Positions 8,331 to 16,391 of a stretch of DNA of 64,000 bases are shown here, piece by piece. This DNA is from Variovorax paradoxus (lineage in GTDB: Bacteria; Pseudomonadota; Gammaproteobacteria; Burkholderiales; Burkholderiaceae_C). Numbering within the stretch: position 1 is the first letter of the stretch; every line of letters begins with the position of its first letter. The stretch is taken from positions 248,001 through 312,000 of the forward strand of contig NZ_LR743508.1 of NCBI RefSeq assembly GCF_902712855.1, read 5' to 3'. Under the pieces are notes generated by a model. It did not search any database. It was given only the letters and a program-made list of their open reading frames with translations, and had not been told where the DNA came from. The translations under genes were made by a program, and so were the position numbers.

Positions 8331-9539
8331 TCAGTTCGTCTTGGCGCCGGCCTGAAACCACCGGCCGATGAGCGCGCGCTCTTCGTCGGTGATGCCGGTC
8401 GCGTTGTTCATCGGCATGATCTTCGTGACGACCACCTGCTGGTAGATCGCCTGCGCATGTGCAGCCACCTGCTCGGGCGAGTCGACGCGCACGTTCTTCA
8501 TCTGCATGGCCGTGCCGTGGCACATGTAGCAGCGTTGCTCCAGCACCTTCTGCACGTCGGCGAAGGGCACGGCAGGTGCCGCGGCAGCGGCCACCGCGGG
8601 CGCGGCGGCCGGCTCGGGCTTCATCCAGACGATGGTCAGGCCCAGCACCACGATGCCGACCAGCGCATAGGGCAGCGGGTTTCCAGCGTTGCCCAGCTTG
8701 AAGCGGTGGCGCACCACGAAGAACTGCCGGATGGCCGCGCCGCCGAGCATGATCAGCAGCAGCACGATCCAGTTGTACTTGTGCGTGTACGTGAAGCTGT
8801 AGTGGTTGCTCAGCATCGCGAACAGCACCGGCAGCGTGAAGTAGGTGTTGTGCACGCTGCGCTGCTTGCCGCGCTGGCCGTGCACCGGGTCGACCGGACG
8901 GCCTTCGCGCAGTGCCTGCACGTTCTTGCGCTGGCCGGGAATGATCCAGAAGAACACATTGCCGCTCATGGTGGTGGCCATCATGGCGCCCACCAGCAGG
9001 AACGCTGCGCGGCCCGCGAACCACTGGCAGGCCAGCCAGGTCGCGAACACGATGAACAGCGCGATCAGCACGCCGACGATGGTGTCGCCGTTCTTGCGTC
9101 GGCCGAAGATCTGGCAGATGCCGTCGTACACCATCCAGAACACCACGAAGAAGGCCAGCGCCACGGCGATGGCGGCGCCGGGCTGCCAGTCCATCTTCGA
9201 CTTGTCGATGAGGTAGGTGCTCGCGTTCCAGAGGTACGACATGGTGAACAGCGAAAACCCGGTGATCCAGGTGCTGTAGCTTTCCCAGTACGACCAGTGC
9301 AGGTGGTCCGGCAGCTTCTTGGGCGCCAGCGCGTACTTCTGCATGTTGTAGAAGCCGCCGCCGTGCACGGCCCACTGCTCGCCGCCCACGCCCTTGTCGA
9401 GCGATTCGGCGTCTTGCGGCTTCTCGAGGCTGTTGTCCAGCATCACGAAGTAGAACGAGGCGCCGATCCAGGCGATGGCGGTGATGACGTGGACCCAGCG
9501 CAGCAGCAGGTTGGCCCAGTCGAGGTAGTAGCTTTCCAT
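8331..9539 (-). CDS. puuD: membrane urate hydroxylase with C-terminal cytochrome c domain
   Basis: A 402-residue integral membrane protein. The N-terminal part has eight or so hydrophobic helices with the WVHVITAIAWIGASFYF opening typical of PuuD. After an Ala-rich linker comes a cytochrome c domain with heme motif C337-x-x-C340-H341. PuuD oxidises urate to 5-hydroxyisourate and passes electrons to the respiratory chain, in place of soluble uricase. The start at 9539 is preceded by GAGAGAG; an in-frame start at 9578 is possible. A TGTATACA operator lies 152 bases upstream. The product would feed hiuH, encoded at 11.2-11.55 kb. Confidence 0.92.
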   Translation of the reverse strand: MESYYLDWANLLLRWVHVITAIAWIGASFYFVMLDNSLEKPQDAESLDKGVGGEQWAVHGGGFYNMQKYALAPKKLPDHLHWSYWESYSTWITGFSLFTMSYLWNASTYLIDKSKMDWQPGAAIAVALAFFVVFWMVYDGICQIFGRRKNGDTIVGVLIALFIVFATWLACQWFAGRAAFLLVGAMMATTMSGNVFFWIIPGQRKNVQALREGRPVDPVHGQRGKQRSVHNTYFTLPVLFAMLSNHYSFTYTHKYNWIVLLLIMLGGAAIRQFFVVRHRFKLGNAGNPLPYALVGIVVLGLTIVWMKPEPAAAPAVAAAAAPAVPFADVQKVLEQRCYMCHGTAMQMKNVRVDSPEQVAAHAQAIYQQVVVTKIMPMNNATGITDEERALIGRWFQAGAKTN

Positions 9540-9690
9540 GTACTTCTCTCTCAACCCCATTGGCGCGTGGGGCACCAAGGAGGGGTTTCAGCCTGCTCAC
9601 CACCGCGGGCACTGTAAGCAGAGAAAGTGCCGCGAACGCAGGCTCCGTGAAGTGGGCCTCGCTCCGCTGCGGCTGGTTGTGGACCGAAAG

Positions 9691-9698
9691 TGTATACA
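9691..9698. promoter_or_regulatory. GntR-type operator TGTATACA upstream of puuD
   Basis: A perfect 8-bp palindrome located between xdhC and puuD, 152 bases before the puuD start. The same word occurs upstream of hiuH/gntR-1, the NCS1 permease and the NCS2 permease. FadR/VanR-type GntR proteins commonly bind short TGTA-n-TACA palindromes, and two such regulators are encoded in this window. Assignment to them is inference. Confidence 0.6.
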
Positions 9699-9753
9699 GT
9701 TTTAGTGAAAAGCGGGACGATTTTTTGCGGCGGCATCGCCGGGAAAACCCTGT

Positions 9754-10563
9754 TCAACCCAGCGATTGCAACAACTGTGCCGCCACGGCCACGGCGATCA
9801 CCTCGGGTTCTTTCCCGGTGATGCCGGGCACGCCGATCGGGCAGGTGATGCGCGCCAGTTCGCCGGCCATGAAGCCGCGCGCCTCGAGCCTGTGGCTGAA
9901 GGTGGCCCACTTGGTCTTGCTGCCGATCAGCCCGATGTAAGGCAGGTCGTTCCGCTCGCGCAGGCGCCTGAGGCAGGCAATGACGATGTCGAGGTCTTCG
10001 GCATGGCTGAAGCTCATGATGAGCACGCGGCTGCCGGGTGCGAGCGCGGCCACGGCGTCCTGCACGGGCTCGGAATGCTCGGTGTCGATCTGCGCGGGCA
10101 GCGCGTCGGGGAAGACGCCGTCGCGGCTGTCGATCCAGCGCACGGCGAACGGCAGCGCGGCCAGCAGGCGTGCCAGCGCAGCACCCACATGGCCGCCGCC
10201 GAACAGCGCCACCGGCTTCAACTGCGCGACCAGCTCGCGCTGCAATCTCGGTGCATCGGCCGCCGCGATGCGCTCGTACGACAGGAACATCACGCCGCCG
10301 CAGCATTGCCCCAGGCTGGGGCCGAGCGGGTAGCGCTGGATGCCGTCGAACGGTGCGCGCGTGCCGGCAAGCAGGTCGCGCGCCTCCTTCGTGGCCTGGA
10401 ACTCGAGCTGCCCGCCGCCGATAGTGGCGGTGAGGCCGTCGGCCCACACCGCCATCCACGTGCCGGCCTCGCGCGGCGCCGAGCCCTGAGTCGATTCGAC
10501 GCGCACCAGCACGCCGTCTTCATGACGAAGACGCGCCAGCAATTGGTCGACTGCGCCGCTCAT
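9754..10563 (-). CDS. xdhC: xanthine dehydrogenase accessory protein XdhC
   Basis: A 269-residue cytoplasmic chaperone. The N-terminal XdhC/CoxI domain shows ESTQGSAPREAGTWM, and the C-terminal Rossmann half shows VALFGGGHVGAALARLL. XdhC binds and sulfurates the molybdenum cofactor and inserts it into xanthine dehydrogenase, which makes urate from hypoxanthine and xanthine. The structural genes xdhA and xdhB usually precede it but are not in this window, because the next gene upstream is an unrelated divergent lipoprotein gene. puuD follows on the same strand after 214 bases that hold an operator. Confidence 0.9.
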   Translation of the reverse strand: MSGAVDQLLARLRHEDGVLVRVESTQGSAPREAGTWMAVWADGLTATIGGGQLEFQATKEARDLLAGTRAPFDGIQRYPLGPSLGQCCGGVMFLSYERIAAADAPRLQRELVAQLKPVALFGGGHVGAALARLLAALPFAVRWIDSRDGVFPDALPAQIDTEHSEPVQDAVAALAPGSRVLIMSFSHAEDLDIVIACLRRLRERNDLPYIGLIGSKTKWATFSHRLEARGFMAGELARITCPIGVPGITGKEPEVIAVAVAAQLLQSLG

Positions 10564-10685
10564 GGACGAATCGGCTCCGCGCCTGGCGCCACGGTGCTGG
10601 CCTGCCTTGGGCCGGCCGGCACGGCGCCCGGTTGTCGATACCTTCGGTTGCCCGGCTCGCGATGACTCACGGTATAAACCCGGCG

Positions 10686-11198
10686 ATGATGAATCGCCAG
10701 CTTACGCCCCGCCGCCTTGCCCTGACCGCCTCCGTTCTTTCCGCCCTGTGGCTCGCCGGCTGCGGCAGCACCGGCCCCGGCGCCGTACCCGGGCAGCTGA
10801 GCAGCGCGTCCGCGCCGAGCGGCGGCGCATCGGGCCGCGTGCCAAGGGCTTCCAGCGCTGCCACGCCGCGCGACTACCGCCGCGACGCAGCGCGCCACAT
10901 CTACGAGATCAACCGCGCGCGCATCTACGGCGGACAACTGCCGCCGATCCTTTACGCAGTCGGCACGCTGCAGGTGAACCTCGACGCGGGCGGCAAGGTG
11001 GTCTCGATGCACTGGCTGCGCGCGCCCCAGCACGCCCCCGAAGTCATTGCCGAGATCGAGCGCGCCGTGTTGCAGGCGGCGCCCTTCCCGGCCGCCACCC
11101 GCCTGGGCGCGGTCACCTGGACCGACACCTGGCTGTGGGACAAGAGCGGGCGCTTCCAGCTCGATACGCTGACCGAAGGTCAGCAGCAGGGCGACTGA
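10686..11198 (+). CDS. lipoprotein with TonB-C-like domain
   Basis: A 170-residue protein with a lipoprotein signal (lipobox Leu-Ala-Gly-Cys near residue 25), a low-complexity Ser/Gly/Ala linker and a C-terminal domain. The domain pattern (YxVGTLQVNLDAGGKVVSM, then APEVIAEIERAVLQAAPFP) resembles the TonB C-terminal fold. It lacks the N-terminal membrane anchor and proline-rich span of true TonB, so energy transduction is unlikely. No good ribosome site precedes either candidate start (10662 or 10686). It is flanked by xdhC and hiuH, but nothing ties it to purine metabolism. Confidence 0.6.
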   Translation: MMNRQLTPRRLALTASVLSALWLAGCGSTGPGAVPGQLSSASAPSGGASGRVPRASSAATPRDYRRDAARHIYEINRARIYGGQLPPILYAVGTLQVNLDAGGKVVSMHWLRAPQHAPEVIAEIERAVLQAAPFPAATRLGAVTWTDTWLWDKSGRFQLDTLTEGQQQGD

Positions 11199-11202
11199 CA
11201 TA

Positions 11203-11553
11203 TCAGGAGCCGCGATAGGTCGAGTAGCTCCACGGGCTCACGAGCAGGGGCACGTGGTAGTGCTGGTCGGTGTGCGCCACGCCGAAGTCCAGCGACACCC
11301 GGTTCAGGAAGTTCGGCTCCGGCAGCGTCACGCCGCGGGCCTTGAAATAACCGGCCACGTCGAACACCAGGCGGTAGGTGCCGGCCTTCAGCGAGTTGTT
11401 GTCGTAGAGCGGCCCGTCGCTGCGGCCGTCCGAATTCAGCGTGAAGCGCTTCACCAGCGTCGCGGCCTCGCCGTCGGTGGTGTACAGCGCCACCTCCATG
11501 CCCGCGGCAGGGCTGCCATGCATCGTGTCCAGTACGTGAGTGCTCAGGCCCAT
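11203..11553 (-). CDS. hiuH: 5-hydroxyisourate hydrolase (transthyretin-related)
   Basis: A 116-residue enzyme that hydrolyses 5-hydroxyisourate, the PuuD product, to OHCU. It carries the N-terminal LSTHVLDT motif with the active-site His and the diagnostic C-terminal Tyr-Arg-Gly-Ser. The length matches the family. The ATG at 11553 follows AAGGAG on the minus strand; the longer frame to 11613 would run into the operator. It is divergent from gntR-1 and shares the 92-base control region holding TGTATACA. Confidence 0.93.
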   Translation of the reverse strand: MGLSTHVLDTMHGSPAAGMEVALYTTDGEAATLVKRFTLNSDGRSDGPLYDNNSLKAGTYRLVFDVAGYFKARGVTLPEPNFLNRVSLDFGVAHTDQHYHVPLLVSPWSYSTYRGS

Positions 11554-11616
11554 GGGGCGCTCCTTGAAAGTCCGAAAGCTCGGATCGGGGGTGCGGGATA
11601 TTCCGGTGGACAAAAG

Positions 11617-11624
11617 TGTATACA
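11617..11624. promoter_or_regulatory. GntR-type operator TGTATACA between hiuH and gntR-1
   Basis: The palindrome lies in the divergent hiuH/gntR-1 region, 22 bases before the regulator's ATG at 11646 and 64 bases from the hiuH start. It would allow control of hiuH and autoregulation of the gntR-puuE operon. Flanks (AAAG before, GTT after) also match the puuD site. Confidence 0.65.
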
Positions 11625-11645
11625 GTTCACGCCTTTGGGTCTATC

Positions 11646-12320
11646 ATGAAAAACATGGAGTCCTCCACCACCCGTTCGATCGTCGATGCCCTCACCAAGG
11701 CCATCGTCGAGCACCGGCTTCAACCCGGCACCAAGCTGGCCGAGCAGAAGCTGGCCGACCACTTCGGCGTGTCGCGCACGCTGGTGCGGCAGGCCCTGTT
11801 CCAGTTGTCGCAGAACAAGCTCATCCGCCTGGAACCGGCGCGCGGCGCCTTCGTTGCGGCACCCGCGGTCGACGAGGCCAAGCAGGTGTTCAAGGTGCGC
11901 CGCATGCTCGAGGCCGAGATGACGCGCGAGTTCGTGCGCACCGTCACGCCCGCGAAGATCAAGGCGCTGAAGGAGCACGTGGCGCTCGAGAAATCCGCCG
12001 TGTCGGGCGAGGACGTCTCCGGGCGCACCGAGCTGCTCGGCGACTTCCACGTGCGCATGGCCGAGCTCATGGGCAATGCGGTGCTGGCGCAGATACTGGG
12101 CGAGCTCATCTCTCGCTGCGCGCTCATCACGCTCATGTACCAGAGCACCAGCGCGGCCGAGCATTCCAACGACGAGCACGCCGACATCGTGAAGGCGCTG
12201 GCCGCGCGCGACGAGGAGCGCGCCGTGCGCCTCATGACCGAGCACCTCGAGCACGTCGAGGCCAACCTCACGTTCGACCGCAAGGTCCCGACCAACGACA
12301 TCTCGCTCGCGCTGGCATGA
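11646..12320 (+). CDS. GntR-family (FCD domain) regulator of purine catabolism
   Basis: A 224-residue regulator with an N-terminal winged helix (residues about 10-75, ending in RGAFVA) and a C-terminal FCD ligand-binding domain with DFH and later His residues that usually hold a metal. It heads the operon with puuE, the UraD fusion and the M20 hydrolase, 30 bases before puuE. The start at 11646 lies just past a TGTATACA operator; 11655 is an alternative. It is paralogous to the GntR gene at 42953 (similar length, shared RGAFV/KGAFV and LLGDFHV segments). The ligand is probably a purine breakdown product, by context only. Confidence 0.85.
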   Translation: MKNMESSTTRSIVDALTKAIVEHRLQPGTKLAEQKLADHFGVSRTLVRQALFQLSQNKLIRLEPARGAFVAAPAVDEAKQVFKVRRMLEAEMTREFVRTVTPAKIKALKEHVALEKSAVSGEDVSGRTELLGDFHVRMAELMGNAVLAQILGELISRCALITLMYQSTSAAEHSNDEHADIVKALAARDEERAVRLMTEHLEHVEANLTFDRKVPTNDISLALA

Positions 12321-12350
12321 GCCGCGACCACTGACAGGATCGTTCTTGAT

Positions 12351-13304
12351 ATGACCGTCTACGACTCCACCCGGATCTACCCCCGCGACCTCGTCGGCTA
12401 CGGCCGCAACCCGCCGCATGCGCAATGGCCCGGCGGCGCGCGCGTGGCGGTGCAGTTCGTACTCAACTACGAGGAAGGCGGAGAGAACGCCACGCTGCAC
12501 GGCGACGCGGGCTCCGAGCAGTTCCTCTCGGAGATGTTCAATCCGGCGAGCTTTCCCGACCGGCACATCAGCATGGAAGGCATCTACGAGTACGGCTCGC
12601 GCGCCGGCGTGTGGCGCATCCTGCGCGAGTTCGAGAAACGCGGCCTGCCGCTCACCGTGTTCGGCGTGGGCATGGCGCTCGAGCGCTACCCGGAGCTCAC
12701 CGCGGCCTTCAAAGAACTGGGCCACGAGATCGCATGCCACGGCTGGCGCTGGATCCACTACCAGGGCATCGACGAAGCCACCGAGCGCGAGCACATGCGC
12801 CTGGGCATGGAAGCCATCGAGAAGCTCACCGGCGAGCGCGCGCTGGGCTGGTACACCGGCCGCGACAGCCCGCGCACGCGCCGCCTCGTGGCCGACTACG
12901 GCGGCTTCGAGTACGACAGCGACTACTACGGCGACGACCTGCCTTTCTGGATGAAGGTGCAGAAGACCGACGGCAGCGTGGTGCCGCAGCTCATCGTGCC
13001 CTACACGCTCGACGTCAACGACATGCGCTTCGCGCTGCCGCAGGGCTACTCGCACGCCGACCCGTTCTTCCAGTACATGAAGGACGCCTTCGACGCGCTC
13101 TACGCCGAAGGCGACCCGTCGGGCGACAACAGCCCGAAGATGATGAGCATCGGCATGCACTGCCGCCTGCTCGGACGCCCGGGACGCATCACCGCGCTGC
13201 AGCGCTTCCTCGACCACATCGCAGCGCATGACAAGGTGTGGGTCTGCCGACGTGTCGACATCGCGCGCCACTGGAAGCAAGCGCATCCCTATGCACCCAT
13301 CTGA
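12351..13304 (+). CDS. puuE: allantoinase, polysaccharide-deacetylase type
   Basis: A 317-residue cytoplasmic enzyme of the carbohydrate esterase 4 fold that opens the allantoin ring to allantoate without the binuclear metal centre of classical allantoinase. Characteristic segments are NYEEGGENATLHGD, the EYGSRAGVWR region and GHEIACHGWRWI. Length and start match PuuE proteins of Pseudomonas. It is second in the gntR-1 operon and 15 bases before the UraD fusion, which supplies its substrate and processes its product. Confidence 0.93.
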   Translation: MTVYDSTRIYPRDLVGYGRNPPHAQWPGGARVAVQFVLNYEEGGENATLHGDAGSEQFLSEMFNPASFPDRHISMEGIYEYGSRAGVWRILREFEKRGLPLTVFGVGMALERYPELTAAFKELGHEIACHGWRWIHYQGIDEATEREHMRLGMEAIEKLTGERALGWYTGRDSPRTRRLVADYGGFEYDSDYYGDDLPFWMKVQKTDGSVVPQLIVPYTLDVNDMRFALPQGYSHADPFFQYMKDAFDALYAEGDPSGDNSPKMMSIGMHCRLLGRPGRITALQRFLDHIAAHDKVWVCRRVDIARHWKQAHPYAPI

Positions 13305-13319
13305 CGCCGGAGCCGCAGC

Positions 13320-15098
13320 ATGAGCCTCACCATCGCCCAACTCAATGCGGCCACGGCCGCCGAAGCCGTCGCCCTGCTCGACGGCATCTACGAGCACTCG
13401 CCATGGATCGCCGAACGCGCGCTGCCCGCGCGGCCGTTCCGGTCGCTGCCTCACCTGAAGCACGCGCTGGTGCAGGCGCTGGCCGCGTCCACCGCCGGTG
13501 AGCAGATCGGACTGATCCGCGCCCACCCCGAGCTCGCAGGCAAGGCCATGGTCAGCAAGACGCTGACCGCCGAATCGACCAACGAGCAGAGCAAGGCCGG
13601 CCTGACCGACTGCACGCCCGAGGAGTTCGCGAGGATCCAGCAGCTCAACGCCGACTACAACGCGAAGTTCGGCTTTCCGTTCATCCTGGCGGTGCGCGGG
13701 CCGCGCGGCACGGGCCTGGCCAAGCGCGAGATCATCGACACCTTCGCGCGCCGGCTGCACAACCATCCCGGCTTCGAGCTCGGCGAGGCGTTGCGCAACA
13801 TCCACCGCATTGCCGAGATCCGCCTGGACGACAAGTTCGCCGCCGACGTCACGCTCGGCAACGATGTGTGGGACTGGCAGGAACAGCTGTCGGTGCACAC
13901 CGACCCGGGCTATGCGGAGAAGGGCCAGCTCACCGTCACCTACCTGACCGACGCGCACCGCGCCTGCGCCGCGCAGATCAGCGCGCTGATGCGCGACGTG
14001 GGCTTCGACTCCGTGCACATCGACGCCGTGGGCAACGTGGTGGGCCGCTATGAAGGCTCGACACCCGATGCGAAGACGCTGCTGACCGGCTCGCACTACG
14101 ACACCGTACGCAACGGCGGCAAGTACGACGGCCGCCTGGGCATCTTCGTGCCGATGGCCTGCGTGCGCGAGCTCAAGAGGCAGAACCGCCGCCTGCCCTT
14201 CGCCTTCGAGGTGGTGGGCTTCGCAGAGGAAGAAGGCCAGCGCTACAAGGCCACCTTCCTGGGCTCGGGCGCGCTGATCGGTCACTTCGATGCGCGCTGG
14301 CTCGATCAGAAGGACGCCGACGGCGTCACCATGCGCGAGGCCATGCAGCACGCCGGCCTCAGGCAGGAAGACATTCCCAAGATCCAGCGCGACCCGGTCC
14401 GCTACCTGGGCTTCGTCGAGGTGCACATCGAGCAGGGCCCGGTGCTGACGGAGCTCGACCTGCCGCTGGGCATCGTCACCTCCATCAACGGCAGCGTGCG
14501 CTATGTGGGAGAGGTCATCGGCATGGCCAGCCATGCGGGCACCACGCCCATGGACCGCCGGCGCGACGCGGCCGCCGCCGTGGCCGAACTCATCCTCTAC
14601 ACCGAGCAGCGCGCCGCGAAGGACGGCGACTCGGTAGGCACCGTGGGCATGCTCGAGGTGCCGAGCGGCTCCATCAACGTGGTGCCGGGACGCTGCAAGT
14701 TCAGCCTCGACCTGCGCGCGCCCAACAACGCGCAGCGCGATGCGCTGGCCACCGACGTTGTCGCCGCGCTGAAGGACATCTGCGAGCGCCGCGGCGTGCG
14801 CTACGAGCTCGAGGAAACCATGCGCGCAGCCGCCGCCCCCAGCGCACCTGCCTGGCAGCAGCGCTGGGAGAAGGCAGTCGATGCGCTGGGCATTCCGCTC
14901 TTCCGCATGCCCAGCGGCGCCGGCCACGACGCCATGAAGCTGCACGAAGTCATGCCGCAAGCCATGCTGTTCGTGCGCGGCATCAACTCGGGCATCAGCC
15001 ACAACCCGCTCGAATCGAGCACGAACGACGATATCCAGCTCGCGGTACAGGCCTTCCAGTTGCTGCTGGACAACCTCGCCACCGAACAAGCCCACTGA
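13320..15098 (+). CDS. OHCU decarboxylase fused to allantoate amidohydrolase
   Basis: A 592-residue bifunctional protein. Residues 1-165 are a UraD domain with catalytic His69 in IRAHPELAGK and the STNEQSKAGL segment; it decarboxylates OHCU to S-allantoin. From about residue 175 an M20/AllC-type hydrolase follows, with metal-ligand segments GSHYDTV, YDGRLG and EEEGQRY, then HIEQGP and GMASHAGTTPMDRR. It would split allantoate or ureidoglycolate with ammonia release. The two activities flank the PuuE step, so the fusion encodes the steps before and after allantoinase. Such fusions are known in Burkholderiales. Confidence 0.92.
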   Translation: MSLTIAQLNAATAAEAVALLDGIYEHSPWIAERALPARPFRSLPHLKHALVQALAASTAGEQIGLIRAHPELAGKAMVSKTLTAESTNEQSKAGLTDCTPEEFARIQQLNADYNAKFGFPFILAVRGPRGTGLAKREIIDTFARRLHNHPGFELGEALRNIHRIAEIRLDDKFAADVTLGNDVWDWQEQLSVHTDPGYAEKGQLTVTYLTDAHRACAAQISALMRDVGFDSVHIDAVGNVVGRYEGSTPDAKTLLTGSHYDTVRNGGKYDGRLGIFVPMACVRELKRQNRRLPFAFEVVGFAEEEGQRYKATFLGSGALIGHFDARWLDQKDADGVTMREAMQHAGLRQEDIPKIQRDPVRYLGFVEVHIEQGPVLTELDLPLGIVTSINGSVRYVGEVIGMASHAGTTPMDRRRDAAAAVAELILYTEQRAAKDGDSVGTVGMLEVPSGSINVVPGRCKFSLDLRAPNNAQRDALATDVVAALKDICERRGVRYELEETMRAAAAPSAPAWQQRWEKAVDALGIPLFRMPSGAGHDAMKLHEVMPQAMLFVRGINSGISHNPLESSTNDDIQLAVQAFQLLLDNLATEQAH

Positions 15099-15115
15099 TT
15101 CACAGAAGAAAAATC

Positions 15116-16342
15116 ATGACCGACTACGCAAAGCTCGACGCCTGGATCGACGCCCACTTCGACGAGGAAGTGAAATTCCTGCAGCAACTGGTGCAGGTGC
15201 CCACCGACACCCCGCCGGGCAACAACGCGCCGCACGCCGAGCGCACCGCCGAGTTGCTGAACGACTTCGGACTCGAGGCCGAGAAGCACGCCGTGCCCGC
15301 GCAGGACGTGAAGGACTACGGCCTCGAGTCGATCACCAACCTGATCGTGCGCCGCAAGTACGGCAACGGCGGCCGCACGGTGGCGCTGAACGCACATGGC
15401 GACGTGGTGCCTCCGGGCGAAGGCTGGACGCACGACCCCTACGGTGGAGAGATTGCCGACGGCAGCCTCTACGGCCGTGCCGCAGCCGTGAGCAAGAGCG
15501 ACTTCGCCAGCTTCACCTTCGCGCTGCGCGCTCTCGAAGCGGTGGCCAAGCCCGCCAAGGGCAGCATCGAGCTGCACTTCACCTACGACGAGGAATTCGG
15601 CGGCATCCTGGGCCCGGGCTGGCTGCTCGAGAAGGGGCTGACCAAGCCAGACCTGATGATCGCGGCCGGCTTCAGTTACGAAGTGGTCACGGCCCACAAC
15701 GGCTGCCTGCAGATGGAAGTGACGGTGCACGGCAAGATGGCCCACGCGGCCATTCCGGCCACCGGCATCGACGCGCTGCAGGGCGCGGTGAAGATCCTGA
15801 ACGCGCTGTACGCGCAGAACACGCTCTACAAGCAGGTCACGTCGAAGGTCGAGGGCATCACGCACCCGTACCTGAACGTGGGCCGCATCGAGGGCGGCAC
15901 CAACACCAACGTGGTTCCGGGCAAGGTGGTGTTCAAGCTCGACCGCCGCATGATCCCCGAGGAAAACCCGGTGGAAGTGGAAGCCACCATCCGCAAGGTG
16001 ATCGCCGATGCCGCCGCCGAGAGCGAAGGCATCACGGTGGACATCAAGCGCATGCTGCTGGCCAATTCGATGAAGCCGCTGGCGGGCAACAGGCCCCTGG
16101 TGGACGCCATCCAGAAGCACGGCGGCGAACTGTTCGGCGAGCCCATCAAGGCCATGGGCACGCCGCTGTACACCGACGTGCGCCTGTACGGCGAGGCCGG
16201 CATCCCGGGCGTGATCTACGGCGCCGGCCCGCGCACCGTGCTCGAATCGCACGCCAAGCGCAGCGACGAGCGCGTGGTGCTCGAAGACCTGCGCCGCGCG
16301 ACCAAGGTGATTGCGCGCACGCTCAGCGACCTGCTGGCCTGA
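15116..16342 (+). CDS. M20-family hydrolase, last gene of the urate operon
   Basis: A 408-residue ArgE/DapE/ACY1-like hydrolase, 17 bases after the UraD fusion. The metal-site segments NAHGDVVPPG and TYDEEFGG are present, and a C-terminal ESHAKRSDE supplies a His. The usual bridging-Asp motif (YGRGxxDMKG) reads Y119-GRAAAVSKS, so Asp is replaced by Val125 while Lys127 is kept. It may use a different ligand (Asp129 is close) or an altered site. By position it should act on allantoate, ureidoglycolate or a carbamoylated by-product, but the substrate is not known. Confidence 0.75.
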   Translation: MTDYAKLDAWIDAHFDEEVKFLQQLVQVPTDTPPGNNAPHAERTAELLNDFGLEAEKHAVPAQDVKDYGLESITNLIVRRKYGNGGRTVALNAHGDVVPPGEGWTHDPYGGEIADGSLYGRAAAVSKSDFASFTFALRALEAVAKPAKGSIELHFTYDEEFGGILGPGWLLEKGLTKPDLMIAAGFSYEVVTAHNGCLQMEVTVHGKMAHAAIPATGIDALQGAVKILNALYAQNTLYKQVTSKVEGITHPYLNVGRIEGGTNTNVVPGKVVFKLDRRMIPEENPVEVEATIRKVIADAAAESEGITVDIKRMLLANSMKPLAGNRPLVDAIQKHGGELFGEPIKAMGTPLYTDVRLYGEAGIPGVIYGAGPRTVLESHAKRSDERVVLEDLRRATKVIARTLSDLLA

Positions 16343-16391
16343 GCTTCTTCTTCGATCGACCGATTTCTGGACGGACGGTTGGCGGTGCGGC

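Noticed and set aside
6871..9612. 913-codon frame joining glycerate kinase to an N-terminal extension
   Set aside because: Only the last 446 codons match a family; the rest is the shadow of puuD in another frame.
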